A DNA stretch of 64,000 bases from contig OX031068.1 in NCBI GenBank assembly GCA_943736015.1, positions 25,366,296 to 25,430,295 on the forward strand. The letters are read 5' to 3'. The position numbers and the translations under genes are program-made. This document shows positions 52,331-62,379 of the stretch, in pieces; position 1 is the stretch's first letter, and each line of letters begins with the position of its first letter. The notes under the pieces were generated by a model. It saw nothing but the letters and a program-made list of their open reading frames with translations, was not told the DNA's origin and ran no database searches. The stretch is from Tridacna crocea. Taxonomy: Eukaryota > Mollusca > Bivalvia > Cardiida > Cardiidae.

Positions 52331-52562
52331 ATAATCCAATACCAAACAATCCCTGGTTTTTACAACTCTATGATGGAAGCCTTTTGAAAAGATTGTGGGA
52401 AAAGGAGAAAAAGCTGGAAACCAGCATTTTCTCCTTTTCCCCACAAATTTTTTCCCACCCTGCAATAAACAAATTTCCACTTTTTGAGTTGTCTATTTTG
52501 TCGTCTGAGAGTGCTTTCAGTTTAGACCAGTCTAGAATTTTGTCTTTTGGTAAAGAAGTTAT
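52330..52562 (+). mobile_element. Family A MITE, full length
   Basis: Left TATAATCC, right TTAT; palindrome GAAAAAGCTGGAAACCAGC with few changes. Confidence 0.87.
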
Positions 52563-52670
52563 AGTGCCAATCTGTCACAAGCTTGGTTAGAAACTATATC
52601 AGTCTAGCTTCAGATAAGAGGGAGTGATGGTATACCAAAGTCATCATTTCTCTTTGAAACCCTATGTTGT

Positions 52671-52716
52671 GGGTACTCATTAGAAACATGTTGATGAGAC
52701 TGTTCTAATGAGGACC
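52671..52716. repeat. Small inverted repeat, copy 2
   Basis: GGGTACTCATTAGAAACATG pairs with TTCTAATGAGGACCC; related to 35044-35087. Confidence 0.55.
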
Positions 52717-52743
52717 CCCAGCTTGGGGTTTAGTGGAGAATAT

Positions 52744-52974
52744 TTGACCCTTTACCACACATTGATGACTTTTCAAGACTCCGAAGAAAAAAGCTTTTTG
52801 AAAACATGGTGGGAAAAGGAGAAAATGCTGGTAATCAGAATTTTGTCCTTTTCCCACAAAGTTTTCTACCCTATCAAAGCAAACTTGCATCATTTGAGCC
52901 AGTATGAAATTGTCATTTGAAAATGCTTTCAATTTGGGTACTGTCTAAAACTTTGCCATGTGGTAAAGGGTTGA
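52744..52974 (+). mobile_element. Family A MITE flanked by TTGA
   Basis: TTGACCCTTTACCACAC left and GGTAAAGGGTTGA right: TTGA on both sides rather than TTAA. Palindrome GGTAATCAGAATTTTGTC slightly worn. Confidence 0.88.
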
Positions 52975-53069
52975 TATTGTCAATTTTGAAATCAGAGTCA
53001 CTCCCCTCCAGCAGGACTTCTGATACATGTTCAGGGCTTGAAACCTAGGAACAAAATAATGGTGTGAAG

Positions 53070-53160
53070 CCCAGTTTGATAGTCATTGCAACAGGGTTCG
53101 TTTCTCACTTACCTCAGATTATTGCTTCAAGCTTGACCACAAAATACTGACCAAGGATAG
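53070..53160 (+). mobile_element. S1 SINE fragment
   Basis: CCAGTTTGATAGTCATTGC, ACAGGGTTCGTTTCTCACTTACC. An H1 element follows at 53184. Confidence 0.5.
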
Positions 53161-53183
53161 ATGAAAGCCATTACACCATTCAT

Positions 53184-53981
53184 TAGCTCCAGCTGGCTTA
53201 TGTCATGGCCTGGTGTCTGTCGTGCATGCGTCTGTCCGTACATTAACTTTTATTTCAAACATCTTATTCTCTGAAACTACCCATCCAAATTTAATGAAAC
53301 TTCACAGAAATGATCCTTCCATGGTCCTCTTTAGAATTTCTTGAAAGAATTTGATTCCATTTAAAAACTATAGTTGCCATGGCAACAAAACTGAAAAAAA
53401 AAAACAACATTTTCAAAAATCTTCTCTGAAACCACAAGGCCCACTGGGCTACTCAGTTTGGCATGTAGCTTTATCTAATGGACCTTTGATAAGTTTCTTC
53501 ATATTATGGGCCTGGGGTCAAAATTGGCTCCATTCCAGGGATCACAAGTTTAACATGGGTTTCAAAATATAGTCACTTCAATTTTAACATTAATCAAGGG
53601 AAATAACTCCATTTATAAAGGATAAAGTTTGTTACTATTTACCTCTTTAAATTATCAAACTGCAGTGATACATGATATTGGTGCTAGATATTAAGTTTAT
53701 TGATAGAAAATATTCTGTTTTCAGGGAGAGTGATGCATTTTGATGCTAATAGTTATGCTCACATGAATGGAATATTAAATTCATAGTAATTTTTTCTGTC
53801 AATCAGGTGTTTTTTCCTAGAACTTTACTTTTCATGCCAATGAATTAACCTGCTTGTATTGCCTGACAGTGTTCATTGTTTTTGAAGGCCCTCTTTTTCA
53901 GGGTCATGAACACTTCAATTTGTGTGGTAAAGGGTTAAAAAGCCAGTAGAGTGATACAGAGCCATCATGGCTCTCTTGTTT
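53184..53981 (+). mobile_element. Helentron-like element H1b, short copy
   Basis: Starts TAGCTCCAGCTGGC; keeps one 165-bp unit, then the 3' body with AATCAAGGGAAATAACTCC and AATTAACCTGCTTGTATTGCC. Ends AGCCAGTAGAGTGATACA, hairpin GAGCCATCATGGCTC, TCTTGTTT. It carries a captured family A right end (CAATTTGTGTGGTAAAGGGTTAA, split by normal copies' end) at about 53890-53937. Confidence 0.8.
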
Positions 53982-54003
53982 CTTCATAACCACTGCACAT
54001 TGT

Positions 54004-55682
54004 TAGCTCCACTGGCCAAAGGCCAGCGGGCTTATGTCATGGCCCGTTGTCCGTCGTCCGTCCGTCCGTCCGTCCGTCCGTCCGTGCGTCCGTCCGTCCG
54101 TCCGTGCGTTAACTTTTTCTTTAAACATCTTCTTCTCTGAAACTACCCATCCAATTTTGATGAAACTTCACAGAAATGATCCTGCCATGGTCCTCTTCAG
54201 AATTTCTTGAAAGAATTTAATTCCTTCAAAAACTCTGGTTGCCATGGCAACAGAACTGAAAAATTTTGAAAATCTTTGAAAATCTTCTTGTCTGAAACCG
54301 TAAGGCCTAGAGCTACCAAATTTGGCATGTAGCTTTATCTAGTGGACCTCTACCAAGTTTCTTCAAATTATAGCCCTGGGGTCAAAATTGGCCCCGCCCC
54401 GGGGGTCACAAGTTTTACATGGGCTTATTTAGGGAGAACTTTAAAACTCCTCTTCTACCTAGGCATAGGGCCTAGGTCTACCAAATTTGGGATGTTGTTT
54501 CATTTAGTGGACCTCTACCAAGAGTGTCTAAATTATAGCCCTGGGGTCAAAATTGGCCCCGCCCCGGGGGTAACAAGTTTTACATGGGCTTGTATAGGGA
54601 AAACTTCAAAATTCTTCTTCCACCTAGCCATAGGGCCTAGGGCTACCAAATTTGGCATGTAGCTTTATCTAGTGGACCTCTACCAAGGGTTTCCAACTTA
54701 TAGCTCAGGGGTCAAATTTGGCCCAGCCCTGGGGGGTAACAAATTTTACATGGGCTTATATAGGGAAAACTTTCAAAATCTTGTCGCACCTAGCTATAAG
54801 GACTAGGGCTATCAAATTTTGCACGTAGCTTTATCTAGGGGGTCTCTACCAAGGGTGCCCAAAAGTATAGCCCTGGGGTCAAATTTAGCCCCCATCACAG
54901 GAGATCACAAGTTTTGCATTGGATTATATAGGGAAACTTTAATAATCTACTTGTACATAGCCATAAGGCCTAGGGCTACCAAAATTTGCATGTAGCTTTA
55001 TCTAATGGGATTCTACCAAGAAGGCCAAAATTTTTACTTTGTGGGGTCAAGTTTGACCCTATCCCAGGGGTCACAAGTTTTACATAGGCTTTATAAACCT
55101 GTCTCATGGGTCACATATTTTGCAGGGCCTTTCATTGAGCAAACTTGTTGTACAGGGCTTTTTATATGGCAAGATTCAAAAATCTTCGTGTTTATAACCA
55201 CACATTCTAGTTTCATATTGTAGGTCTGGGGTCAAAATTGGCTCCATCCAGGGATCACAAGTTTAACATGGGCCTCACTTTAATTTATACATTAATCAAG
55301 GGAAATAACTCTTTTTTATGAAAGATAAAGTTTGGTACTATTTACCTCCCTTGATTATCAAACTGCATTGATACATGATTGGTGCTAGACATTAAGTTTT
55401 TTGATAGAAAATATTCTGTTTTCAAGTGTTATTCATTTTTTTGATGCTAATAGTTATGCTCACATGAGGTGAATAATAAATTCAGAGTAAGGTTTCTATC
55501 ATTCAGCTTATTTTTCCAAGGATTTTACCTTTCATGCTAATGAATTAACCTGCTTGTACTGCCTGACAGCCTTCATTGTTTTTGAAGGCCCTCTTTTTCA
55601 TGGTCATGAATACTTCAATTTGTGTGGTAAAGGGTTAAAAAGCCAGTGGAGCGATACAGGGCCATCATGGCCCTCTTGTTTT
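54004..55682 (+). mobile_element. Helentron-like element H1b, long copy
   Basis: Starts TAGCTCCACTGGCCAAAGG, TCCG tract at 54057-54108, about five 165-bp units, and the same 3' body as 53565-53981, including the captured MITE end (about 55585-55636). Ends GGGCCATCATGGCCC then TCTTGTTT. Separated from the previous copy by only 22 bp. The 106-codon frame at 54342 reads through two tandem units and is not a gene. Confidence 0.83.
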
Positions 55683-55770
55683 TAACTCTTTACCAGGCAA
55701 CAAAATTTTAGCCCTGTCCAAATTGAAAGCATTTGCAGACAACATTATCAATGTTTTTGAGAAAAATTGG
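55682..55770 (-). mobile_element. Family A MITE, truncated
   Basis: TTAACTCTTTACCAGGCAAC to CAACATTATCAATG, then lost against SINE sequence. Confidence 0.65.
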
Positions 55771-55784
55771 ACAACATTGGACGG

Positions 55785-55893
55785 TGGAGTGGAAAGAATA
55801 TTGTCCAAAGTACTTGTTACAAAAGCTAGAGGAAAGCATTGACAATGTGCACTAGCTGTAGTGATAACCCTGAAGTAATTTTGTAACAGACAT
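55785..55893 (+). mobile_element. S1 SINE 3' part
   Basis: GGAAAGAATATTGTCCAAAGTAC, GAGGAAAGCATTGACAATGTGC and TTTTGTAACAGACATTTAAC. The tail TTAA hosts the next MITE; TACAATGAATC beyond it continues the SINE tail. Confidence 0.6.
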
Positions 55894-56122
55894 TTAACAC
55901 ATTACCACACAATCCCCACTTTTGACAAGGCAGAGAAAGATGCCTTTAGAAAACATTGTTGGAAAAGGAGAAAATGTTGGTATCCAGCATTTTCCCCTTT
56001 TCCCACAGTGTTCTCTACCCTTCACAAAACAAATTTTGAATTTTCAATCACTTTTATTTTGTCGTCTGCAAATGCTTTTGATTTGGACAAGCCTAAAATA
56101 TTGTCATTTGATAATGAGTTAA
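55894..56122 (+). mobile_element. Family A MITE in a SINE tail
   Basis: TTAA both sides; palindrome GAAAATGTTGGTATCCAGC slightly worn. Confidence 0.9.
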
Positions 56123-56484
56123 TACAATGAATCTAGATCAATGGAAAAGCAAATTTATACTGCCTTAAAAAATTGATATTGAAAAAAAGTTCCAGGTGCT
56201 GCATCCAGGAATTTTTTATGTCTGAAACAGAAAAATATCATTCTGATGGATTCCCAGAGGATTTTTTTTTTCCTGAAGACTTTTTCACATGTGTTACATA
56301 TTTTCAGAAAAAAAGGTTTATTTATGCAATTTATGCTATTACTTTTTGTAATGTCTCAATTAAGGGAGGTAATTTATTGTTTCTATTGAATTGCATTTTT
56401 GTTGGACTGTTCACTAAACAACATTTTTTTTTTGCTGGCAATAAAGTAAGCAACGCTCAAACATTTAGATTCACTTCTTGAATG
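56123..56484. other. Unassigned low-complexity spacer
   Basis: A 102-codon plus frame at 56173-56481 is Phe/Lys/Asn-rich and follows T-run composition; includes AATTAAGGGAGGTAATTTATTG. I do not call it coding. Confidence 0.4.
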
Positions 56485-56511
56485 ACAAAAACATTATGGG
56501 ATAAATAGAAC

Positions 56512-57046
56512 CATCTTCGCAGACCAAGGATACTAACTCCACTTTGTTCGTTATGTACCTTGGCCGCTCGCCTCTTTAAAAATCGAAACACCCGCTGCGC
56601 CACCTGTCGAATATCACGAGTTGCGTAACCTTTGCTGATGTTATTTCTGACAAATCAAAATGCTCGTAATAAAATTGGTTGGTTATGCATCAAATATGGC
56701 TGCGCTTTCGGATTCATCACACCAAAACAAGACGAACAGACGCAATCATTTGGCTATGGAACCCGTCCTAATACTTCACATAATTGATCGTAAACAAAAA
56801 AAACCTCACTAAATATCGATTGTCTACTCTTTTTTGGCAGATTTCGTCACAAACACGACAACTTTCGTTTTTGATGGGCGCCGCCATTATTGTTTTCTGT
56901 TCTGCGAAAGATTTCTTGTTACGGATGGTTTGATTGGACGCGATAGGTTTTGATCGCATCCAATGAAAAGGCGCAGCGGGAGCTTCGATTTTTAAAGAGG
57001 CGAGCGGCCAAGGGTACTACCCTAGTATCCTTGGCTTGCGAAGATG
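56512..57046. mobile_element. MULE-like TIR element M2
   Basis: 535 bp. Left end CATCTTCGCAGACCAAGG, right end CCTTGGCTTGCGAAGATG. The inverted repeat resumes after a few bases as CTTGGCCGCTCGCCTC plus TTTAAAAATCGAA. Perfect 9-bp duplication AAATAGAAC (56503-56511, 57047-57055). No transposase frame. Confidence 0.88.
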
Positions 57047-57055
57047 AAATAGAAC

Positions 57056-57148
57056 ATGCCTTTTAGAAGAATTTTCTCCTTTCCCGCAATATTTTCAAAA
57101 GTTGTCTCCTTCAAGGTGAGAAAAACTTGGGGTTGGTGAAGGATGAAG
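57056..57148 (-). mobile_element. Family A MITE right half, host of M2
   Basis: TAGAAGAATTTTCTCCTTTC, CAATATTTTCAAAAGTTG and GTGAGAAAAACTTGGGG. The matching left part (AAAAACATTATGGGATAAATAG, about 56485-56510) lies on the other side of M2. Confidence 0.6.
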
Positions 57149-57470
57149 GATGAGGTTATTAACAATACTATTCTGTATTTTGGCAATTTGAATAATGAAA
57201 TAATTGCTAAATGGTTTTTCTGTAGGAATGGAGAATAAATTGGAGGAAATAGAATTGGATTGTAGGAAATTCTGTATTCTATAAGGGCCATTGATGAATA
57301 CAGATGGATTTGGCAAGGTATTAGATTTGTATACAAAAAATACTGTTTAGTAGGCTCGAATTTTTAGCTAGGCTGTTTGTTTGAGAAAGTCAAAGTACCA
57401 TCATAGCCTTGTCTTTTGTTTCATGAGATCAAGTTGTTATTAAAAAACTTGGACATTTCAAGATGCTCAA
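57149..57470. other. Unassigned spacer
   Basis: Frames of 104 and 73 codons on the minus strand overlap each other; neither has coding character. Confidence 0.4.
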
Positions 57471-57487
57471 AATGATGAGATCTTTCT

Positions 57488-57548
57488 TTGAAAGTTGTTC
57501 GGGAGGAAATGCTGGTTACTAGCATCTTCTTTTTTTCCCCGCTATTTT
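57488..57548. mobile_element. Family A MITE palindrome remnant
   Basis: AGGAAATGCTGGTTACTAGC followed by TCTTCTTTTTTTCCCC; an H3 element starts at once. Confidence 0.5.
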
Positions 57549-58606
57549 TAGCTCACCTGAGCACAACGTGCTCAAGGGGAGCTTTTAGGGTCACTGGGTG
57601 TCCGTCGTCCGTCGTGCGTCGTCTGTCGTTCGTCGTGCGTCGTCAACAATTCTTTAAACATCAACTCCTCCTAAACCACTGGGCCAATTTGGACCAAACT
57701 TGGCAGGAATGTTCCTTGGGAGGTCCTCTTTAAAAATTGTTCACAGAATTTGATTCCGTCAAAAACTCCGGTTGCCATGGCAACCAAATGGAATTTTTTA
57801 GCAAATTCTTTAAAAATCTTCTCCTCTGAAACCGCTGGTCGGATTTTGAAATAATTTCACAGATATGTTCCTTGTGTGACCCTTTTCAAAAATTGTTCGT
57901 GAAATTTTGATCCGTCAAAAATTGTGGCTCTGGTGAATGGGGGCTACTTGCTCTATATAGAAGTGAAGGAATTCTTAAAAAATCTTCTTCTCTGAAACCG
58001 CTGGTCGGATTTTGAAATAATTTCACAGATATGTTCCTTGGGTGACCCTTTTCAAAAATTGTTCGTGAAATTTTGATCCGTCAAAAAATGTGGCTCTGGT
58101 GAATGGGGGCTACTTGCACTATACAGCAATGAAGGAATTCTTAAAAAATCTTCTTCTCTGAAACCGCTGGTCAGATTTTGAAATAATTTCACAGAATTGT
58201 TCCTTGGGTGACCCTTTTCAAAAATTGTCCGCAAAATTTTGATCCGTCAAGAAACATGGCTCTGGTGAATGGGGGCTACTTGCACTATAGGGAAATGAGG
58301 AAATTCTTAAAAAAATCTTTTCTCTGAAACCGCTTGTCAGATTTTGAAATAATTTCCCAGGGATGTTCCTTGGGTGACCCTTTTCAAAAATTGTTCACAA
58401 AATTTTGATCCGTCAAGAAACATGGCTCTGGTGAATGGGGGCTACTTGCACAAAAGGGAAATGAAGAAATTCTTAAAAATTCTTCTTCTCTGAAACGGCT
58501 GGACAGATTTTGAAATGATTTCACAGAGATGATCATTGGGTGACCTTTGTCAAAAACTGTTCACAAAATTTTGATCCGTCGAGAAACAGGGCTCTGGTGA
58601 ATGGGG
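57549..58606 (+). mobile_element. Helentron-like element H3, 3' end lost
   Basis: Starts TAGCTCACCTGAGCACAACG, has a CGTCGTGCGTCG tract, then units of exactly 166 bp (GGCTCTGGTGAATGGGGGC at 57927, 58093, 58259, 58425, 58591). It stops abruptly at GGGGGCTACCCC, where a TTCATGAA-rich block begins. Confidence 0.8.
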
Positions 58607-59100
58607 GCTACCCCCTGTGTCGTGTTTATGAATTCTTCATGAACATTTCATGAAAACAACATGAAGTGTTCATGAGTTGAATTCATGAATACTTCATGAA
58701 TAAGAAGTGAACAGAAAATGAGACAAATTCATGAAAAAATCGTGAAATGATGGTTCATGAATTGTTCATGAAGGATAAAATGCATAAAACATTCATAATT
58801 CAAGAACACATACAAGTTCTTAAAAAAATCATGAATGAAGCATTGGTTTATCTTCATGAAAAATTCATGAATTTTTTATGAACATACATTTTTCATGAAG
58901 TTTTCATGCATTTTTTTATTCATAAATTCAATGTCTCATTTTCTGTTCACTTCTTCTTCATGAATTCTTCATGAATTAATATTCTTGAAATTTCATGAAT
59001 ATTGTCTAGTAGAGTATTCATGAATACTTCATGAAAACAAGTAGTTTTTAAATTGGTCAAATTCATGAATACTTCATGAATATGAGGCAAGCTGAAGATG
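58607..59100. repeat. TTCATGAA-rich foldback block
   Basis: More than 20 occurrences of TCATGAA in about 450 bp. Embedded is a long inverted repeat: AAGAAGTGAACAGAAAATG and neighbours (about 58703-58727) with CATTTTCTGTTCACTTCTT (about 58935-58955), both flanked by TTCATGAATTC-like words. No coding. Confidence 0.75.
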
Positions 59101-59327
59101 TGCAAAATGCATTAAAATCTCATGAAATGTGGATTGATTGAATTGTGTTTTACGCTGTTTTCAACAGTATTTCAGGCATGAAATAGAGATTCAAGAACAA
59201 TTCATACAGTAGAATATTTCCTTTTTTAATTTATAGTGATAGTGACCATTATGGCCTAACTGACCATGGTCTAACTGAAACTGCTCATTGATCTAACACA
59301 AAAATACAACTAGAGCGGTCACTGAAT

Positions 59328-59615
59328 GTGATTTGAATTTTTTCTTCAGTTTCCTCTTCATGGGACTTATAAGCAGCTCACTTTGTTCTTCTCCACCTTC
59401 TTCATAGGAGTGTTTAAAACTTGGGATTGTTTGGTTACCATCAAATCGGACTGTAAGATTTATCTTCATCTGTATTCTCATTTTTCCTGAATTTTTTCTT
59501 TATTAACTGGATTTTCTCCGTCATCTGTTTTTTCTAAAATCTGTGAATTTTTTCTTCAGTTTCCTCTTCATGGGGCTTATTAGCAGCTCATTTGTTCTTC
59601 TCTACCTTTTTGTCA
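59328..59615 (+). repeat. Direct repeat of about 70 bp, two copies
   Basis: GAATTTTTTCTTCAGTTTCC and CTCTTCATGGGRCTTATWAGC occur at 59333 and 59546. Between them lies a MITE-like piece (AAAACTTGGGATTGTTTGG). Confidence 0.65.
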
Positions 59616-59875
59616 TGTTTGAGCAGATTCAGTAAGCCTTTAGTATTCCTGGTTCTATGTCACAAATTTGCGACCAAGAGTGGACTCTTCACAACTGCAC
59701 TGTAAAAATCAAATTAAAACAGTGATTCGTTTGTTTGAATTTGAAGTCAAGTCTGATATGTACAACTCTTACAATATGTGAGTCAACTTCATGCAACGTT
59801 TGTTGAGGTTGCACCTAGTAAAAATAAGCCCCCCCCCTTTTGGCTGCCATGGTTTAAAAAAAAATCAGACAATTT
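59616..59875. other. Unassigned spacer
   Basis: Nothing recognised apart from a short C run near 59830. Confidence 0.4.
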
Positions 59876-60082
59876 CTAACCCTTAACCAAACAATCCCTG
59901 AGATAGAAGCCTCTGGAAAACATTGTGGGAAAAGGAGAAAATACTGGTTACCATCATTTTCTCCTTTTCCCAATGTTTTCTACCCTGCTGGAAACAAGTT
60001 TCAGTGTTAGAGTTCCATTTAATTTGTGTGCAAGTGCTTCAATTTGGACATCTAATATTTCCTTGTTTGGTAACTAGTTTAA
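59876..60082 (+). mobile_element. Family A MITE
   Basis: CTAACCCTTAACCAAACAATCCC left; the TTTTTATGACTC block is missing; palindrome mildly worn; right TTAA shared with a family B copy. Confidence 0.85.
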
Positions 60083-60316
60083 CCCTTTACTCCATAGATA
60101 CTCATTTTTACGCGTTGCTTGTAGGAGTCTTTAGAAAACATTACGGCAGAAGGTGAAATTGCTCGCGAGTCATGACGAGCAATTCCACCTTTTGTCGCAA
60201 TGTTTTCTATGCTATCAAAAGGTGTCATATACACATAAGAAATGGTGTCATCCTTGCTGTTATTTAGGGTCAATTAGAGATACCATAGAAATACCTTATG
60301 GGGTAAAGCCGGTTAA
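60079..60316 (-). mobile_element. Family B MITE, expanded centre
   Basis: TTAA both sides. The centre reads GCTCGCGAGTCATGACGAGC, longer than in other B copies, as if a few bases were re-copied at the hairpin tip. Confidence 0.9.
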
Positions 60317-61344
60317 AAGGGTTCACAACAGTATTTAGTGAACTACAAAATCATTTCAAAATCTGGCGATTGGTTACAGAGAATGATTTTTAATATTTTA
60401 CAGGTTCCCTTGTTCTACCCATTGTCCAATCAGCCACTTCAAATTGCCTTTTCAGTTTTTTTATTGATTGTAAGCAATAGATTTACATAAGTATCTTAAT
60501 ATAACGGACCTTTTTGCTGCAAATTTTCAATATGGATTGCTTTACCCCTGGATGGGAACCATTAGTGCTATACCCTCTAATATGAAATCTTACTCACAGA
60601 TTTTTAGCCTAGGGGCAAGTGAACATTTGATTTAAAAAATTAGTGGGAATACCGATCTTATGTACACAGACTTCTTAGAATGAAGTGGAAAGAAAAACTT
60701 GCAGCCCTGGCATGCATTCATTTTTATAACTGTTAAATAAACAACAAAAGTTAGAGACTCAATCATGTTCCAGACATTTGCAGAAATCTAAATTTAGTCA
60801 TTTTTTTTTGTCTATTTACTTCTTCTCTGATATTTTGTTTATTAAGTGCTTATGCTGTAAAACAAGAAGGTCCAACCTCCATTCTTTCCGCATCCTCATC
60901 TAATCCATTGGTTGTTACATATTTTCATTCCAAATGCGACCACAGTTTTTCGTAATTTTTATACTGATAATGCTTTAAACATGAATTTGTGTACACCATG
61001 TTATTTACTCTTGAAATCCATCATAAAAAATGAAAAGATAGTTTTAAGTGCCCCTGATGATCAGTCGATGTTTGAAAAATTTTGTCAACTGTCTATCAAA
61101 TGTTTCAGGAAAAAAAAAAACTATTAAAATATAGATAAATGATGATTCATGCTTACCATAGTCCTATCTTATCCTCTCCACATGTTCAGATGCCTCTAAC
61201 TCATTCTCCATCAAGACAACATTGACGAAATCTTGTAAATATGCACCTTTCTCTGTTACATAATCTTAATCTGAAATAAATGCATACAACTATATCTTGG
61301 CTGTGACAACGTAGCCTTTGCTTGTATATTGTATCAAGCTGGTG
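60317..61344. other. Longest unassigned stretch
   Basis: About 1 kb without an identified repeat. A 71-codon plus frame (60912-61127; ...MNLCTPCYLLLKSIIKNEK... then ...PDDQSMFEKFCQLSIKCF...) follows a pyrimidine-rich ACCACAG acceptor-like site and ends at a stop, so it could be a terminal exon. Evidence is thin and I leave it uncalled. Confidence 0.4.
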
Positions 61345-61480
61345 CATCGGTCGACACAATTGCAGACAAAAAATTAAAACTGTCTCAAAATTGGTTTTTA
61401 CCTTTGGAAGGGTACAAGCATTTTCTTCTTTTTCCGCAATGTATTCATAAGCCTATAAATAATGTCTAGGTTGTTAAATC
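61345..61480 (-). mobile_element. Family A MITE, decayed
   Basis: AATTGCAGACAAAAAATTAAAAC, GGAAGGGTACAAGC and ATTTTCTTCTTTTTCCGCAATG. Confidence 0.5.
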
Positions 61481-61584
61481 TGGAAACTGATTAGTGTAGA
61501 AATAAATGAAATGTAATTTTCAGGCAGAAAAAAATGGCAAAAATGTGGCTTCTTTTATCTTGTTTTGGTAAAAATATGGACATA

Positions 61585-61632
61585 GTTGATTTAAGATCAG
61601 ACTGCACTTACTTTTAGTCTGATCTTTGTTTA
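61585..61632. repeat. Short GATCAGACTGCAC palindrome element
   Basis: TTAAGATCAGACTGCACTTAC pairs with TAGTCTGATCTTTGTTTAC. Confidence 0.68.
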
Positions 61633-61644
61633 CTTTTACAACAA

Positions 61645-61819
61645 AAATTACTTTACCAAAGGACAAAAATTTTAGACTGGTCCAATATGAAAGCACTACC
61701 AGACGACAAAATAAACGTAACTCAAAAATTGACATTTGTTACCAGCAGGTTAGAAAACATTGTGAGAAAAGGAGAAGATGCTGGGTCGTCAAAGTCGGGA
61801 CTGTGTGGTAAAGGTTTAA
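61645..61819 (-). mobile_element. Family A MITE, right arm deleted
   Basis: Left part normal; GAGAAGATGCTGG joins GTCGTCAAAGTCGGG directly. Right TTAA present. Confidence 0.83.
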
Positions 61820-62052
61820 TCAAAATATTTACCCCAATAAATGAGACTTGCAAGTTACTGGAATCCAATGTATTAGCAAGTCATTATGATCTGAGCCAGT
61901 CGCTCGCTCGCTCTTCATCCATAAATGTCTGTGACAGGTGTTGAAACAACCCCGTTTGTGTGAAATTTACACTAGCAAGAATGACATGGCAATCAAACAA
62001 CACTTGTATTTCTTACTAGTTTGCTAAGCCTGACTCACTGATCGTTTAAAGC

Positions 62053-62110
62053 TAGTGTAGGTTATGATCAGACTGCACAGAACGTGCAATCTGATCTTAG
62101 ATCTACACTC
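62053..62110. repeat. Short GATCAGACTGCAC palindrome element (best copy)
   Basis: AGTGTAGGTTATGATCAGAC, TGCACAGAACGTGCAA, TCTGATCTTAGATCTACACT: arms of about 26 nt around GAAC, few mismatches. Reference for the dispersed family. Confidence 0.85.
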
Positions 62111-62379
62111 TCAAAGGAAGTATTATCATTCCCTAAAAAATACGTTAAAAACAACTAAATTTGAATTTTTCTATCGGTTTGAGTTTCATTTCACCCATTA
62201 AGCAGGAAAGGGGGTAAATAAAATACTTAGAAGATAAAAGGAAAAAGGTTTTAAAGTTGACATCTTGAATTTATATTTCCAACATGAACTTTGGTACGAT
62301 TTCTCCAGAGAATTGGTTCCAAATCAAATTGGGGTGATAACTCCAGGGGGCGAATACTTACACCAAGAAATCCACTTAC

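Noticed and set aside
54342-54662. 106-codon frame with a twice-repeated peptide
   Set aside because: It is two 165-bp units of H1b read in one frame.
56173-56481. 102-codon plus frame
   Set aside because: Composition follows T and A runs, with no splice sites or motif.
57022-57336. 104-codon minus frame
   Set aside because: Starts in a MITE remnant and the edge of M2; a second overlapping frame is equally open.
60912-61127. 71-codon frame with a CTPC motif after an acceptor-like site
   Set aside because: Suggestive but short, with no donor, no partner exon and no recognised domain; left as unassigned.
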